Below, one piece after another: positions 26,709 through 34,364 of a stretch of DNA of 55,707 bases; position 1 is the first letter of the stretch; each line of letters starts with the position of its first letter. This DNA comes from Candidatus Poribacteria bacterium (GTDB lineage: Bacteria; Poribacteria; WGA-4E; WGA-3G): NCBI GenBank assembly GCA_026702755.1, contig JAPPBX010000088.1, forward strand, positions 1-55,707, given 5' to 3'. Under the pieces are notes generated by a model that worked only from the letters and a program-made list of their open reading frames with translations, was not told where the DNA came from and searched no databases. A program made the position numbers and the translations under genes.

Positions 26709-27764
26709 CTACCAATCTTCGTCAAAGAACGGTGTACTCGGATAACTATAGACATTGCCTTCGTAGTTGCGGAGTTGGATTTCATCGTCATCGAAGGCGA
26801 CGATTGGGTCGGGGATTAGCGCGATTTTTCCACCGCCACCGGGGGCATCGACGACATAGTGCGGCACGCCAAGCCCAGATATGTGACCACGCAACGCGGC
26901 AACGATGTCTAATCCCGTCTGGACTGCTGTCCGAAAATGATCGGTGCCGACAATGAGATCGGCTTGATAAATATAGTAAGGCTTAACCCGAATCCGTAAC
27001 AGTCCCTTCATGAGTTCGACCATCACATCGGGATCGTCGTTCACGCCTTTCAGGAGGACTGTCTGGTTACCGAGCGGTATACCCGCATCTGCCAGCATAC
27101 CACACGCCTTTTCCGTTTCAGGTGTGATCTCGCGTGGATGGTTGAAATGCGTGTTGATATAGAAAGGGTGGTGCCGTTTCAAAATCGCACACAACTCTGG
27201 TGTAATACGTTGGGGTAACGTTACGGGGACGCGCGAACCAATCCGAATGATTTCTAAATGTTCAATTGCCCGCAAGCCACCGACAATCGTCTCAATTTTC
27301 TTGTCCGTCAGCATGAGCGGATCGCCCCCAGAAATGATGACATCGCGAATCTCTGGGTGTGCTTGAATGTATGCAAGCCCTGTTTCAATGTTGTTATCGG
27401 AGATTGAGTGTGGGTCGCCGACTTTCCGCTTACGGGTACAGAAACGGCAATAGATTGGGCACATATAGTTGACATAAAAGAGTGCCCGGTCGGGGTATCG
27501 GTGTGTGACGTTCGGTACTTCGCTGTCGTCTTCTTCGTGGAGTGGGTCCTCTACACCGGTACTAATGAGTTCCTTGGGGTCCGGGACGACCTGTTTCCAA
27601 ATCGCGTCACCCGGTTTTTCTATGAGGCTGAGATAATAGGGGTTAATACGGATCGGAAACTCTTCATGAATGCGCCGCATCTCATCCACATCAACATCGA
27701 ACACGGCGGCGAGTTTTTCTGGTGTGTTGACAGTATCTCTAACAAGTTGTTTCCATTCTTCCAT
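26709..27764 (-). CDS. KamA-family radical SAM aminomutase
   Basis: Encodes 351 residues. The radical SAM cluster motif is C102-x3-C106-x2-C109 (MCPIYCRFCTRKRKVG). It is followed by VIISGGDPLM, RIGSRVPVTLPQRI and NTHFNHPREIT, all typical of lysine 2,3-aminomutases and the EpmB-like branch, which use PLP and SAM to shift an alpha-amino group to the beta position. At 351 residues it is shorter than clostridial KamA (about 416) and near EpmB (about 340). EpmB would need EpmA and EF-P partners, none of which is adjacent. The lysine-binding PLP region (near LRNYEGN at the end) is present. It lies 126 nt downstream of the cyclophilin gene on the same strand. Confidence 0.85.
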   Translation of the reverse strand: MEEWKQLVRDTVNTPEKLAAVFDVDVDEMRRIHEEFPIRINPYYLSLIEKPGDAIWKQVVPDPKELISTGVEDPLHEEDDSEVPNVTHRYPDRALFYVNYMCPIYCRFCTRKRKVGDPHSISDNNIETGLAYIQAHPEIRDVIISGGDPLMLTDKKIETIVGGLRAIEHLEIIRIGSRVPVTLPQRITPELCAILKRHHPFYINTHFNHPREITPETEKACGMLADAGIPLGNQTVLLKGVNDDPDVMVELMKGLLRIRVKPYYIYQADLIVGTDHFRTAVQTGLDIVAALRGHISGLGVPHYVVDAPGGGGKIALIPDPIVAFDDDEIQLRNYEGNVYSYPSTPFFDEDW

Positions 27765-27818
27765 TGATTATGTCCATCCTTTCCAAATTTCCGCTGTTAT
27801 ACGTGTTGCTCCGTAGGC

Positions 27819-27850
27819 GCGGTGTAACCTGAAAAACTCGCAAACACCGC
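27819..27850 (-). repeat. hairpin and decayed CCTACGG-tailed repeat between kamA and cyclophilin genes
   Basis: GCGGTGT (27819-27825) pairs with ACACCGC (27844-27850). The left arm, read on the minus strand, gives ACACCGCGCCTACGG, like the 3' arm and tail of the dispersed 21-nt hairpins. It may be a decayed member or a regulator between two co-directional genes. Confidence 0.45.
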
Positions 27851-27890
27851 TTTGCGTTAAGACTGTGGTGCGTGGAATTAATAAGACGTG

Positions 27891-28424
27891 CTACGGTGCT
27901 GGCGTGTAGTTCTCAATTGTTACCTTGTTCATGACATCGCGTTCGCGTAGCGCGTCTACGACATCCATTCCTTCGATAACCTTTCCGAATGTGGTGTAGT
28001 TGCCATTTAGATGCGTATAAGGTGTTGTATCTGAACTGATACAGATATAGAATTGGCTGCCAGCGGAGTCAGGGTTCTGTGTGCGTGCCATCGCGATAAC
28101 GCCTTTTTCATGCTTCGGCATCTTTTCGAGGAGGTCTGGGTCTTGGAATTCACCGGGAATTGTCCACCCGGGTCCACCTCTACCTGTTCCCTGTGGGTCG
28201 CCCCCTTGAATAACAAAACCGGGGACATACCGGTGAAAGATCACGCCATCGTAGTACCCGGCTTCGATCAACCGAGCGAAGTTTGCAACCGTTGCCGGAG
28301 CCGCTTCGGGATAAAGTTCAATAATAATGTTTCCTTTTTCTGTTTCAATCGTTACATAAGGTAATTGATCCGTATTACATGAGACGATCGTCGCGAAAAA
28401 CGCGCCTAATAAGCTAAATCGCAT
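27891..28424 (-). CDS. exported cyclophilin-type peptidyl-prolyl isomerase
   Basis: Encodes 177 residues. The N-terminus MRFSLLGAFFATIVSC is a lipoprotein signal with Cys16. The cyclophilin fold follows: VIFHRYVPGFVIQGGDPQGTGRGGPG with the catalytic Arg, GVIAMAR, SAGSQFYICI and HLNGNYTTFGKV. All main active-site residues are present. It would speed proline isomerisation of proteins in the periplasm, anchored to a membrane. The gene is compact, as bacterial PpiA-like forms are. No good ribosome site precedes the ATG. It may be co-transcribed with the aminomutase gene downstream. Confidence 0.9.
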   Translation of the reverse strand: MRFSLLGAFFATIVSCNTDQLPYVTIETEKGNIIIELYPEAAPATVANFARLIEAGYYDGVIFHRYVPGFVIQGGDPQGTGRGGPGWTIPGEFQDPDLLEKMPKHEKGVIAMARTQNPDSAGSQFYICISSDTTPYTHLNGNYTTFGKVIEGMDVVDALRERDVMNKVTIENYTPAP

Positions 28425-28485
28425 AGTTTTTGGTGTGAAAATTTGGGAGTCTTCACGAATTCCTTTTTGGTTATCTTAATGTCGC

Positions 28486-28535
28486 AAGGTTTACGCAAAA
28501 TTCGTTCTGTTCAGAAAATCAGCGACGTAAGCCTT
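28486..28535. repeat. inverted repeat with TTACG core, element related to 30144
   Basis: AAGGTTTACG (28486-28495) and CGTAAGCCTT (28526-28535) are inverted with one mismatch around 30 nt. The outer sequences resemble the GACTTACGCA/TGCGTAAGTC ends at 30144-30231, but without the central hairpin. It lies in the 296-nt spacer between the divergent cyclophilin and disA genes. Confidence 0.4.
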
Positions 28536-28798
28536 AACTGGGTTGGGTCAGAAGTCTCCGACGAGCATTCACATTTATAAATGCATCAATAACGCTCTCG
28601 GTAAAAGCAAAAGTTGGTATACATTATACACTTATTTGTGCGTGAAGTCAAGCAAAATTTTGAAGGTATCTGCTTCGGTTCTCTGCAAACCTCGCGTTTT
28701 TTGAAGAAGAATAACACGATATGCTTCTGATAGCAGGTCGATTCGCCTTGACGCTGCAAAGTTGGACATGGTACCCTATTAATGAGGAGGTGGTTGCA

Positions 28799-29941
28799 GT
28801 GCAAAACATCTCGACGGAAAATCAGAAGACGCGCGAACTATTTGCGACGCTGAAGCTGCTGTCGCCTGGGACCTATCTGAGGGAAGGTATTGACTATATC
28901 ATCCAAGCCAAAACTGGTGGACTCATCGTCATTGGTGATACACCAGAGATTCTGGACTTGACAGAAGGTGGCTTTCGGATTAACTGCCCCTATACGCCGA
29001 CACGCTTATATGAGTTGTCAAAAATGGATGGAGCGATTATCCTTTCTGAAGATATGAAACGCATCGTGCGTGCCAATGTGACGCTGCAAACAAGCCCGTC
29101 TATCCCTTCAAGTGAAACTGGGCTTCGCCATCGCTCGGCGGATAAATTTGCGAGAGAGACTGAGCATGTCGTGCTTGCTGTGTCGCAGAGTCGGAATACC
29201 CTTACCTTATATCTCAAAAATCAGCACTACATGTTCCGAGAACGTACCACATTGCTTTCCGGAGCGAACCAAACGATGCTTGCGCTTACGCAGCACCTCA
29301 AAGCACTGAAAAACGCTATTACGATTCTCAATTGGGCAGAATTAAATGGAAATGTCTCTTTAGTGGAGGTCGTCACTGCTATCCAGTTGTGTGAGCGGGC
29401 GCGGCGCGCTGAGCAAGAATTACGCCGCTACAGAACCGAATTGGGAACGCAGGCGCAATCGCTACAACATATTCCCGAACTCACCACTGAGATCGAGAGC
29501 GGTTTTCTGATTACAAAAGATTACTATCACGAAAGTCAGCACGGCGAATCTGAGGCATTTGAAAAAATTCTGGCACTTGACGCAGATAGTCTCGCGAGTC
29601 AGCATAATATTAGTGAGGCTTTAGGGTATCCGAGTGATATTGGGAACACTTTCGATGATCTCAAACCACGCGGCTACCGGATGCTGAGTCAGGTGCCTTG
29701 TATGCCATTCGATACTATTGAAAACATCGTTCACAGATTCAAAACGTTGGATGGCATCTACACAGCTGCTGTTGGTGAACTTCAGGCAGTCGATGGGGTA
29801 GGGAAAGCGAGGGCATTGACTATTAAGGATGCCCTCGCACAAATGAAAACAACGACTACGCAACCTCATGTCCTTGATTTGTCTGTGTTGAATACTGAAA
29901 AGAAAAACTTATCCTTAGAAGATTGTGTTTTTGGCAACTAA
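28799..29941 (+). CDS. disA: DNA integrity scanning diadenylate cyclase DisA
   Basis: Encodes 380 residues from GTG 28799, which follows GGAGG by eight bases; the frame is open 78 nt further up but without a ribosome site. The DAC domain shows DGA (77-79) and RHR (110-112), both needed to join two ATP into c-di-AMP. A helical linker follows, and the C-terminus has a helix-hairpin-helix (VDGVGKARALTIKDAL) for branched DNA binding. Length is close to the usual 357. DisA is known from Gram-positive bacteria and deep-branching phyla, where c-di-AMP controls osmolyte balance and DNA damage delays. No radA, gdpP or c-di-AMP target is adjacent. Confidence 0.95.
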   Translation: MQNISTENQKTRELFATLKLLSPGTYLREGIDYIIQAKTGGLIVIGDTPEILDLTEGGFRINCPYTPTRLYELSKMDGAIILSEDMKRIVRANVTLQTSPSIPSSETGLRHRSADKFARETEHVVLAVSQSRNTLTLYLKNQHYMFRERTTLLSGANQTMLALTQHLKALKNAITILNWAELNGNVSLVEVVTAIQLCERARRAEQELRRYRTELGTQAQSLQHIPELTTEIESGFLITKDYYHESQHGESEAFEKILALDADSLASQHNISEALGYPSDIGNTFDDLKPRGYRMLSQVPCMPFDTIENIVHRFKTLDGIYTAAVGELQAVDGVGKARALTIKDALAQMKTTTTQPHVLDLSVLNTEKKNLSLEDCVFGN

Positions 29942-29997
29942 GGTAGATTTTAGAATTACTTGAACATTATGACTGGTGAGTTTGTGGGCACCCACAA

Positions 29998-30061
29998 GGG
30001 GTGCCCCTACAAGAGAAAGATGTGGGGTAGGGGTGCCCCTACAAGAGAAAGATGTAGGGTA
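29998..30061 (+). repeat. 32-nt tandem duplication
   Basis: Two copies of a unit starting GGGGTGCCCCTACAAGAG lie end to end and differ at one position (GTGGGGTA versus GTAGGGTA). The first copy overlaps the 3' arm of the hairpin at 29986-30006. Confidence 0.8.
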
Positions 30062-30143
30062 GGAAAACCCAAGACCTATCCGTATAGACTGAGTGGCTTA
30101 ATAGAGAAAAAATAAAACTTAAACGAGAACCCTATACACATAG

Positions 30144-30231
30144 GACTTACGCAATTTGCTGATGGATACCTATTGCACGCACGCCGCTGACGAGGTTTAA
30201 AACCTCGCCAGCAAAGGTCGCTGCGTAAGTC
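30144..30231. repeat. MITE-like element with 10-bp terminal inverted repeats
   Basis: GACTTACGCA at 30144-30153 is perfectly inverted as TGCGTAAGTC at 30222-30231. The interior carries a perfect CGAGGTTT/AAACCTCG hairpin followed by GCCAGC. No protein is encoded. The size and ends suit a non-autonomous element, but no target duplication is obvious. Confidence 0.5.
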
Positions 30232-30264
30232 TTGACAGAAAAATATGTAATAAGGAGTCAGAAA

Positions 30265-31584
30265 ATGAAATGGTTCGTCGCTTTATCGCGGAAGAACAAC
30301 ATCGCCTTGAGTTTATTCATCGGGCTGATTCTCGCTTCGTTGGGTTTGGTAGGATGTGGCGGGAAACTCGGAAAGATTGAAATATCAACGGTTGACACGG
30401 CAATTGTGAACGCGGAGGCAGCTATTGCAGCGGCACAGGACGCTGATGCTCCCTCGCTTGCGTCTGATCTGTTTGAATCCGCAAAAACCAACCTTGAAGC
30501 AGCGAAAACGGCTCTTACTGAGAAAAGAGGGGACGATGCCCTCCGTCTCGCATATCAAGCGACTGTTGATGCGAGACTCGCACAAATGAATTCCGTCAAC
30601 GTTACAATGAACTCGGAATTGAACGCCTCCATACTTCAGAAGGACGTTGAGGCGCAAGATCTCCGCCATACACTCCGTCATAAAGAGACGGAACTCGCAG
30701 GCGTTCAGTCTGAGATTCAGGACATTCAGAAAGAGGAAAAGCAGCTGAAACAAGCTGTTCAGGACCTACAGAACGAGAACCGTGAATTGGGCAATACACG
30801 GGCAGCCTATGGGAAACAGGTGGCACAGCTCTCTGAAACTTTAGCGGAAATTCAGGCACGTGCGCAACAGGCAGAAACTGAGATTCGCAATTACGGTAGG
30901 GAGGTCGCTTCACTCCGTCGAAGACTCGAAGTCGCTGACAGAAGGGTGAAAGAAGAGGGGTATCAGAAACGAGCGGTTGTCGCTGAGATAGATTCTCTGA
31001 GAAGGCAACTCCGCGAACAAGCGCAAATCTATACCGAGAAACTCGCCGAAGCAAGTCAGGTGAGTTCGGATACGGAGCATGCGGAATATCTCAAGCAGAA
31101 GGCAGCAGAGGCGCGCGCTTATGTTGACAGTCAACCTGCACTTCATCCCACTAAAACAGGTCGGACTTCGCTCTCTGAGGCACAGATCGCAACGGGTAAA
31201 ACTGCCCTCGGTAATTGGGCACGGGCGTGGCATGCGAAAAACCTCAGTGCCCATCTTGCGTACTATGAACCGAGTCTTATTGCCGATAAAGTCGTGATTC
31301 GCGAGAGCAAAGAGCAACGGAGTAAAATCGATCTGCAACAACTGGAATCCGAACTCCACCAGATGAGTACCGGTGCTTGGAACAAAGCCAAAACGGACAC
31401 TGAGGTTGAAGGCGAAAACGTCATCGGTATCCACCGATTGACCCAGTTGGCTACTCCGGCAGACGAAAACACTGCGGCACTCTACAACATTTGGATTCGC
31501 GAAGTCTGGATGCATCAAGTCGGTAACGACTGGAGAATTCATCATGAAATCTGGCAGATCTATGAAAATGTGCCGAATTTCTAA
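30265..31584 (+). CDS. coiled-coil lipoprotein with DUF4398-like and NTF2-like domains
   Basis: Encodes 439 residues from ATG 30265 (AAGGAG upstream). A lipoprotein signal ends at LVGC (about 31). A DUF4398-like helical pair (about 42-110, AAIAAAQDADAPSLASDLF...AKTALTEKRGDDAL) is followed by a long coiled coil (about 125-290) and an NTF2-like domain at the C-terminus (ALGNWARAWHAKNLSAHLAYY to the end). It is expected in the envelope, facing the periplasm. The NTF2-like part resembles the repeats in the next gene, suggesting that both bind the same kind of ligand or the cell wall. It is 33 nt upstream of that gene and probably in the same operon. Confidence 0.75.
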   Translation: MKWFVALSRKNNIALSLFIGLILASLGLVGCGGKLGKIEISTVDTAIVNAEAAIAAAQDADAPSLASDLFESAKTNLEAAKTALTEKRGDDALRLAYQATVDARLAQMNSVNVTMNSELNASILQKDVEAQDLRHTLRHKETELAGVQSEIQDIQKEEKQLKQAVQDLQNENRELGNTRAAYGKQVAQLSETLAEIQARAQQAETEIRNYGREVASLRRRLEVADRRVKEEGYQKRAVVAEIDSLRRQLREQAQIYTEKLAEASQVSSDTEHAEYLKQKAAEARAYVDSQPALHPTKTGRTSLSEAQIATGKTALGNWARAWHAKNLSAHLAYYEPSLIADKVVIRESKEQRSKIDLQQLESELHQMSTGAWNKAKTDTEVEGENVIGIHRLTQLATPADENTAALYNIWIREVWMHQVGNDWRIHHEIWQIYENVPNF

Positions 31585-31617
31585 GTGCCCATCTCAACCA
31601 AGAACGGAGGTTAAATT

Positions 31618-33024
31618 GTGAACGACGCACAAAATCGGCAAGACAGCCAAGATAAATTCACTATGTCCCGGAATCTGATTTGGGGTGGTGCTATTGTAGC
31701 AATTGTTATCGCTTTTGCTTTATTCCTTGTGATCTTTATGAGTTCCAGTGAGACACCTGCCTCCTTTATGGCGAAATGGAAAAATGCGCTCGAATCTGGG
31801 GATATTAAGAGGTATGAATCGCTTTGGATAAAAAGTGCGCGGCAGCGTCCTGATTCTGGCTATCGATATACGGCGCAACTCCTTATGGATAACGTAAGTT
31901 TTGAAGTTAACCTTGGAGGTGCCAACCAACCCTATCGAGTGCCCCGTTACGCGAATCGTTTCCGAATCGAGGCGATTCCGCTCACTGTCACTTACCCTGG
32001 CGAAGTGCAACAGCAGTTCCGAAATCTCGTCATTGAAAAGAGAGGGCTTATTCAACAGCGATGGAAAATTGTCACGGATGAAACAGCTGGCAGTGAGTTA
32101 ACTGCTACACTGTCAACGCCTGAGCCTACGCCACAGACTGGAACTGTAGAACAACCAAACAGCCCTGTGGCACCTGTGGTCATCGCATGGAAAAATGCGT
32201 TAGAGACCCAAAATGTAAAGAGCTATACTGACTTGTGGGATAAATCCTCCCGAAAACGGCGAGCTGCAAGTTTTGGGCGTGCCACCGAAATGATGTCGCA
32301 AACCCATATTATAGATATCACGGGTGCTACCTATACTGCTGTTCCACGGCATAAAAATCGCCACGTTGTTGACCACATTCACGTAACTTTGCAAAGTGGC
32401 GATGATGTTATTGAGACACACATCCGCACACTTACTATTGAGAAAAAGGGGTTTTTCAGACGAAAATGGAAAATCATTAACGATGAGATCGGTGTGGTCT
32501 CTGATGCTATCGCATACTTACCAGACGAATCAGGAGCAGATACTGTCTCTGGTGAAGAGTCGGGTAGTGCTTTCGATGGGAACGCCCCGCTGGACACGCA
32601 GCTCAAGGTGCGACAGGTCTTAGGAAAATGGCAGGCGGCTTGGGAAGAGAAGGACCTGAAAACCTATATGTCCATCTATTCGGAAAGATCCCGAATTACC
32701 CGTGTCAGCGTGCGTGGTGGCAAGGAAACTAAGCGTCATCTCTCAAAAGTGCAGCTTCACGAACAGATGAAGAAACTGAACAGAATGTACGCTGAGATTC
32801 AGGTGTCTATCTCTAATTTACAGGTTAACGGGGACCGAGCAGTGGCGGATGTCAAGTTCTTACAAAAATTCACTGGCACACCCGCGAGCGGTAGCCGTCC
32901 TGCCTACTCTGACTATGGTACGAAAAAACTGAATCTGATGGTGGATCCGGCAGATGGACATTGGCGAATTTACTCTGAAACCTGGAGTCGCTATGAAGAT
33001 GTCCCGGATTTCCCGAAGATGTAA
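31618..33024 (+). CDS. membrane-anchored protein with three NTF2-like repeats
   Basis: Encodes 468 residues from a GTG start with GGAGGT upstream. One membrane helix lies at about 20-42. Three related domains then follow (about 46-145, 182-285 and 320-468). Each opens with a W-K/Q-x-A-L/W-E...Y..LW/IY pattern, such as FMAKWKNALESGDIKRYESLW, and ends with a strand that closes the NTF2/SnoaL fold. Proteins of this kind include the C-terminal domains of L,D-transpeptidase-linked proteins, but catalytic residues are not evident. The third copy resembles the end of the preceding lipoprotein, whose last residues also read YE-D/N-V-P-x-F. Confidence 0.7.
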   Translation: MNDAQNRQDSQDKFTMSRNLIWGGAIVAIVIAFALFLVIFMSSSETPASFMAKWKNALESGDIKRYESLWIKSARQRPDSGYRYTAQLLMDNVSFEVNLGGANQPYRVPRYANRFRIEAIPLTVTYPGEVQQQFRNLVIEKRGLIQQRWKIVTDETAGSELTATLSTPEPTPQTGTVEQPNSPVAPVVIAWKNALETQNVKSYTDLWDKSSRKRRAASFGRATEMMSQTHIIDITGATYTAVPRHKNRHVVDHIHVTLQSGDDVIETHIRTLTIEKKGFFRRKWKIINDEIGVVSDAIAYLPDESGADTVSGEESGSAFDGNAPLDTQLKVRQVLGKWQAAWEEKDLKTYMSIYSERSRITRVSVRGGKETKRHLSKVQLHEQMKKLNRMYAEIQVSISNLQVNGDRAVADVKFLQKFTGTPASGSRPAYSDYGTKKLNLMVDPADGHWRIYSETWSRYEDVPDFPKM

Positions 33025-33027
33025 TTG

Positions 33028-33189
33028 CCGTTGTCGGTTATCAGGACGTAGTATCTAATACGTTGGGTTTCACTCGGTTTTTTGTGATTTCAGGTTTCTC
33101 TGTTCTTCCGAAAACACTATACTGTGCGATTTTTTAGTAGGTATCCGTTCAACCCAACCTACAGGACTGATAACTGATAACTGACAACT
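33028..33189 (+). repeat. heptad tracts flanking an 84-nt element, copy 2
   Basis: TTGTCGGTTATCAGG (33031-33045) and the tract CTGATAA, CTGATAA, CTGACAA (33167-33188) are inverted. Between them is the second copy (33084-33167) of the 84-nt element found at 25503, and GTTGGGTTTCACTCGG (33062-33077) faces CCGTTCAACCCAACC. The thioesterase start at 33199 follows 10 nt later with no Shine-Dalgarno sequence. Confidence 0.65.
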
Positions 33190-33198
33190 CATAAAAAA

Positions 33199-33615
33199 AT
33201 GTCCACTGAGTACCGAACCAAACGCAAAATTGAGTTCGCCGATACCGATATGGCGGGCATTGTCCATTTTACACGGTTCTTTGTCTTTATGGAGACAGCG
33301 GAGCACGAGTTCCTCCGTAGTTTAGGCACGAGTGTTGCGACGGAATGGAATGGGGATAAAATCGGGTGGCCCCGGCTCGCTGCTTCTTGTGAATATCTAA
33401 GTCCGCTCCGATTTGAAGATGAGGTGGATATTCACCTCTTGGTCTCCAGAAAAGGGACGAAATCGCTCACCTACCAGTTTCACTTTACACATCAGGGAGA
33501 GGACATCGCACGTGGGCAACTCACGACGGTCTGTTGTATAACAAATCCGGGTGAAAAGCTGCGTGCAATTCCTATCCCCGATTTCATCGCCAATCAGATA
33601 CACAGTTCATCGTAG
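33199..33615 (+). CDS. YbgC/4-hydroxybenzoyl-CoA-type thioesterase
   Basis: Encodes 138 residues with a hot-dog fold. The signature FADTDMAGIVHFTRFFVFME has the catalytic Asp and the G-I-V-H stretch used to hold acyl-CoA, and the segment FEDEVDIHLLVSRKGTKSLTY is the usual second strand pair. It would release acids from short or aromatic acyl-CoAs in the cytoplasm. YbgC itself sits next to tol-pal genes, which are absent here. The neighbours are an NTF2 protein upstream and a LolD-like ABC gene 41 nt downstream. The ATG follows an A-rich stretch and lacks a Shine-Dalgarno sequence. Confidence 0.85.
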   Translation: MSTEYRTKRKIEFADTDMAGIVHFTRFFVFMETAEHEFLRSLGTSVATEWNGDKIGWPRLAASCEYLSPLRFEDEVDIHLLVSRKGTKSLTYQFHFTHQGEDIARGQLTTVCCITNPGEKLRAIPIPDFIANQIHSSS

Positions 33616-33656
33616 AAGATCCTTCCAATCTCACCTCACAGAGGATTACAGAAATC

Positions 33657-34346
33657 ATGCGTCAACCCTCTACCAACACATCCATGCTTCAAGTATCCAA
33701 TCTCTCTAAAGACTACGGTTCTGTTGAGGTTTTACGAGATGTTTCATTTCGTTTTACGGATGGTGTATCCGTCGCTATCACCGGTCCCTCCGGTTCCGGT
33801 AAAAGCACCCTTTTACACATCATCGGCACTTTAGAGAAACCGACTAACGGACAGGTTAGGATTAACGACACGGATCCGTTTGCCCTCTCCGAACCTGAAT
33901 TGGCGCGATATCGAAATTCCGTGATCGGGTTTGTGTTTCAGGAGCATCACTTGCTCCCGCAATATTCTGTGCTTGAGAACGTTCTCGTGCCTACATTCGC
34001 TTTTAAACAGCAGCCTGACGCAAACGAGCGAGCGCATGAACTCCTAAACCGGGTTGGGCTTACGGATCGGATATCGCACCGGCCTGGTGAGCTTTCAGGT
34101 GGTGAACGACAGCGCGTTGCGATCGCGCGTGCACTTATCAATCAACCGGATATTCTCCTCTGCGATGAGCCGACAGGCAACCTTGATACTACTACAACTG
34201 AAACTATCGCCAATCTGCTCTTTGAACTACATCAAGCGGAAAAAAACGTGTTGATTGTCGTCACACACAATCGGACGTTCGCCTCGCGTTTTCAGCAACA
34301 CCTCCAACTCGCGGATGGCACTTGCACAGTAGATAGCGATTCATAA
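33657..34346 (+). CDS. LolD/MacB-type ABC transporter ATP-binding protein
   Basis: Encodes 229 residues, the size of LolD. Walker A is GPSGSGKST (43-51), the signature is LSGGERQRVAIARAL and Walker B is ILLCDEPTGNLD, all intact. This subgroup (MacB/LolD/FtsE type) works with FtsX-fold permeases rather than classical channel subunits and powers lipoprotein release, efflux or cell-wall hydrolase control. The permease partner begins 18 nt downstream. The numerous lipoproteins in this window make a Lol-like role plausible, but the partner is larger than LolC/E. Confidence 0.9.
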   Translation: MRQPSTNTSMLQVSNLSKDYGSVEVLRDVSFRFTDGVSVAITGPSGSGKSTLLHIIGTLEKPTNGQVRINDTDPFALSEPELARYRNSVIGFVFQEHHLLPQYSVLENVLVPTFAFKQQPDANERAHELLNRVGLTDRISHRPGELSGGERQRVAIARALINQPDILLCDEPTGNLDTTTTETIANLLFELHQAEKNVLIVVTHNRTFASRFQQHLQLADGTCTVDSDS

Positions 34347-34364
34347 TCTTCTTAAGTATAGACT

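Larger units (their letters stand above)
29942..30264. other. 323-nt repeat-rich spacer after disA
   Basis: Contains, in order, a GGGCACCC/GGGTGCCC hairpin at 29986-30006 followed by CTAC, a 32-nt tandem duplication (29998-30029 and 30030-30061), and a ~90-nt element bounded by GACTTACGCA (30144-30153) and TGCGTAAGTC (30222-30231), which holds the CGAGGTTT/AAACCTCG hairpin at 30189-30209. No gene is visible. AAGGAG before 30265 is the next ribosome site. Confidence 0.7.
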
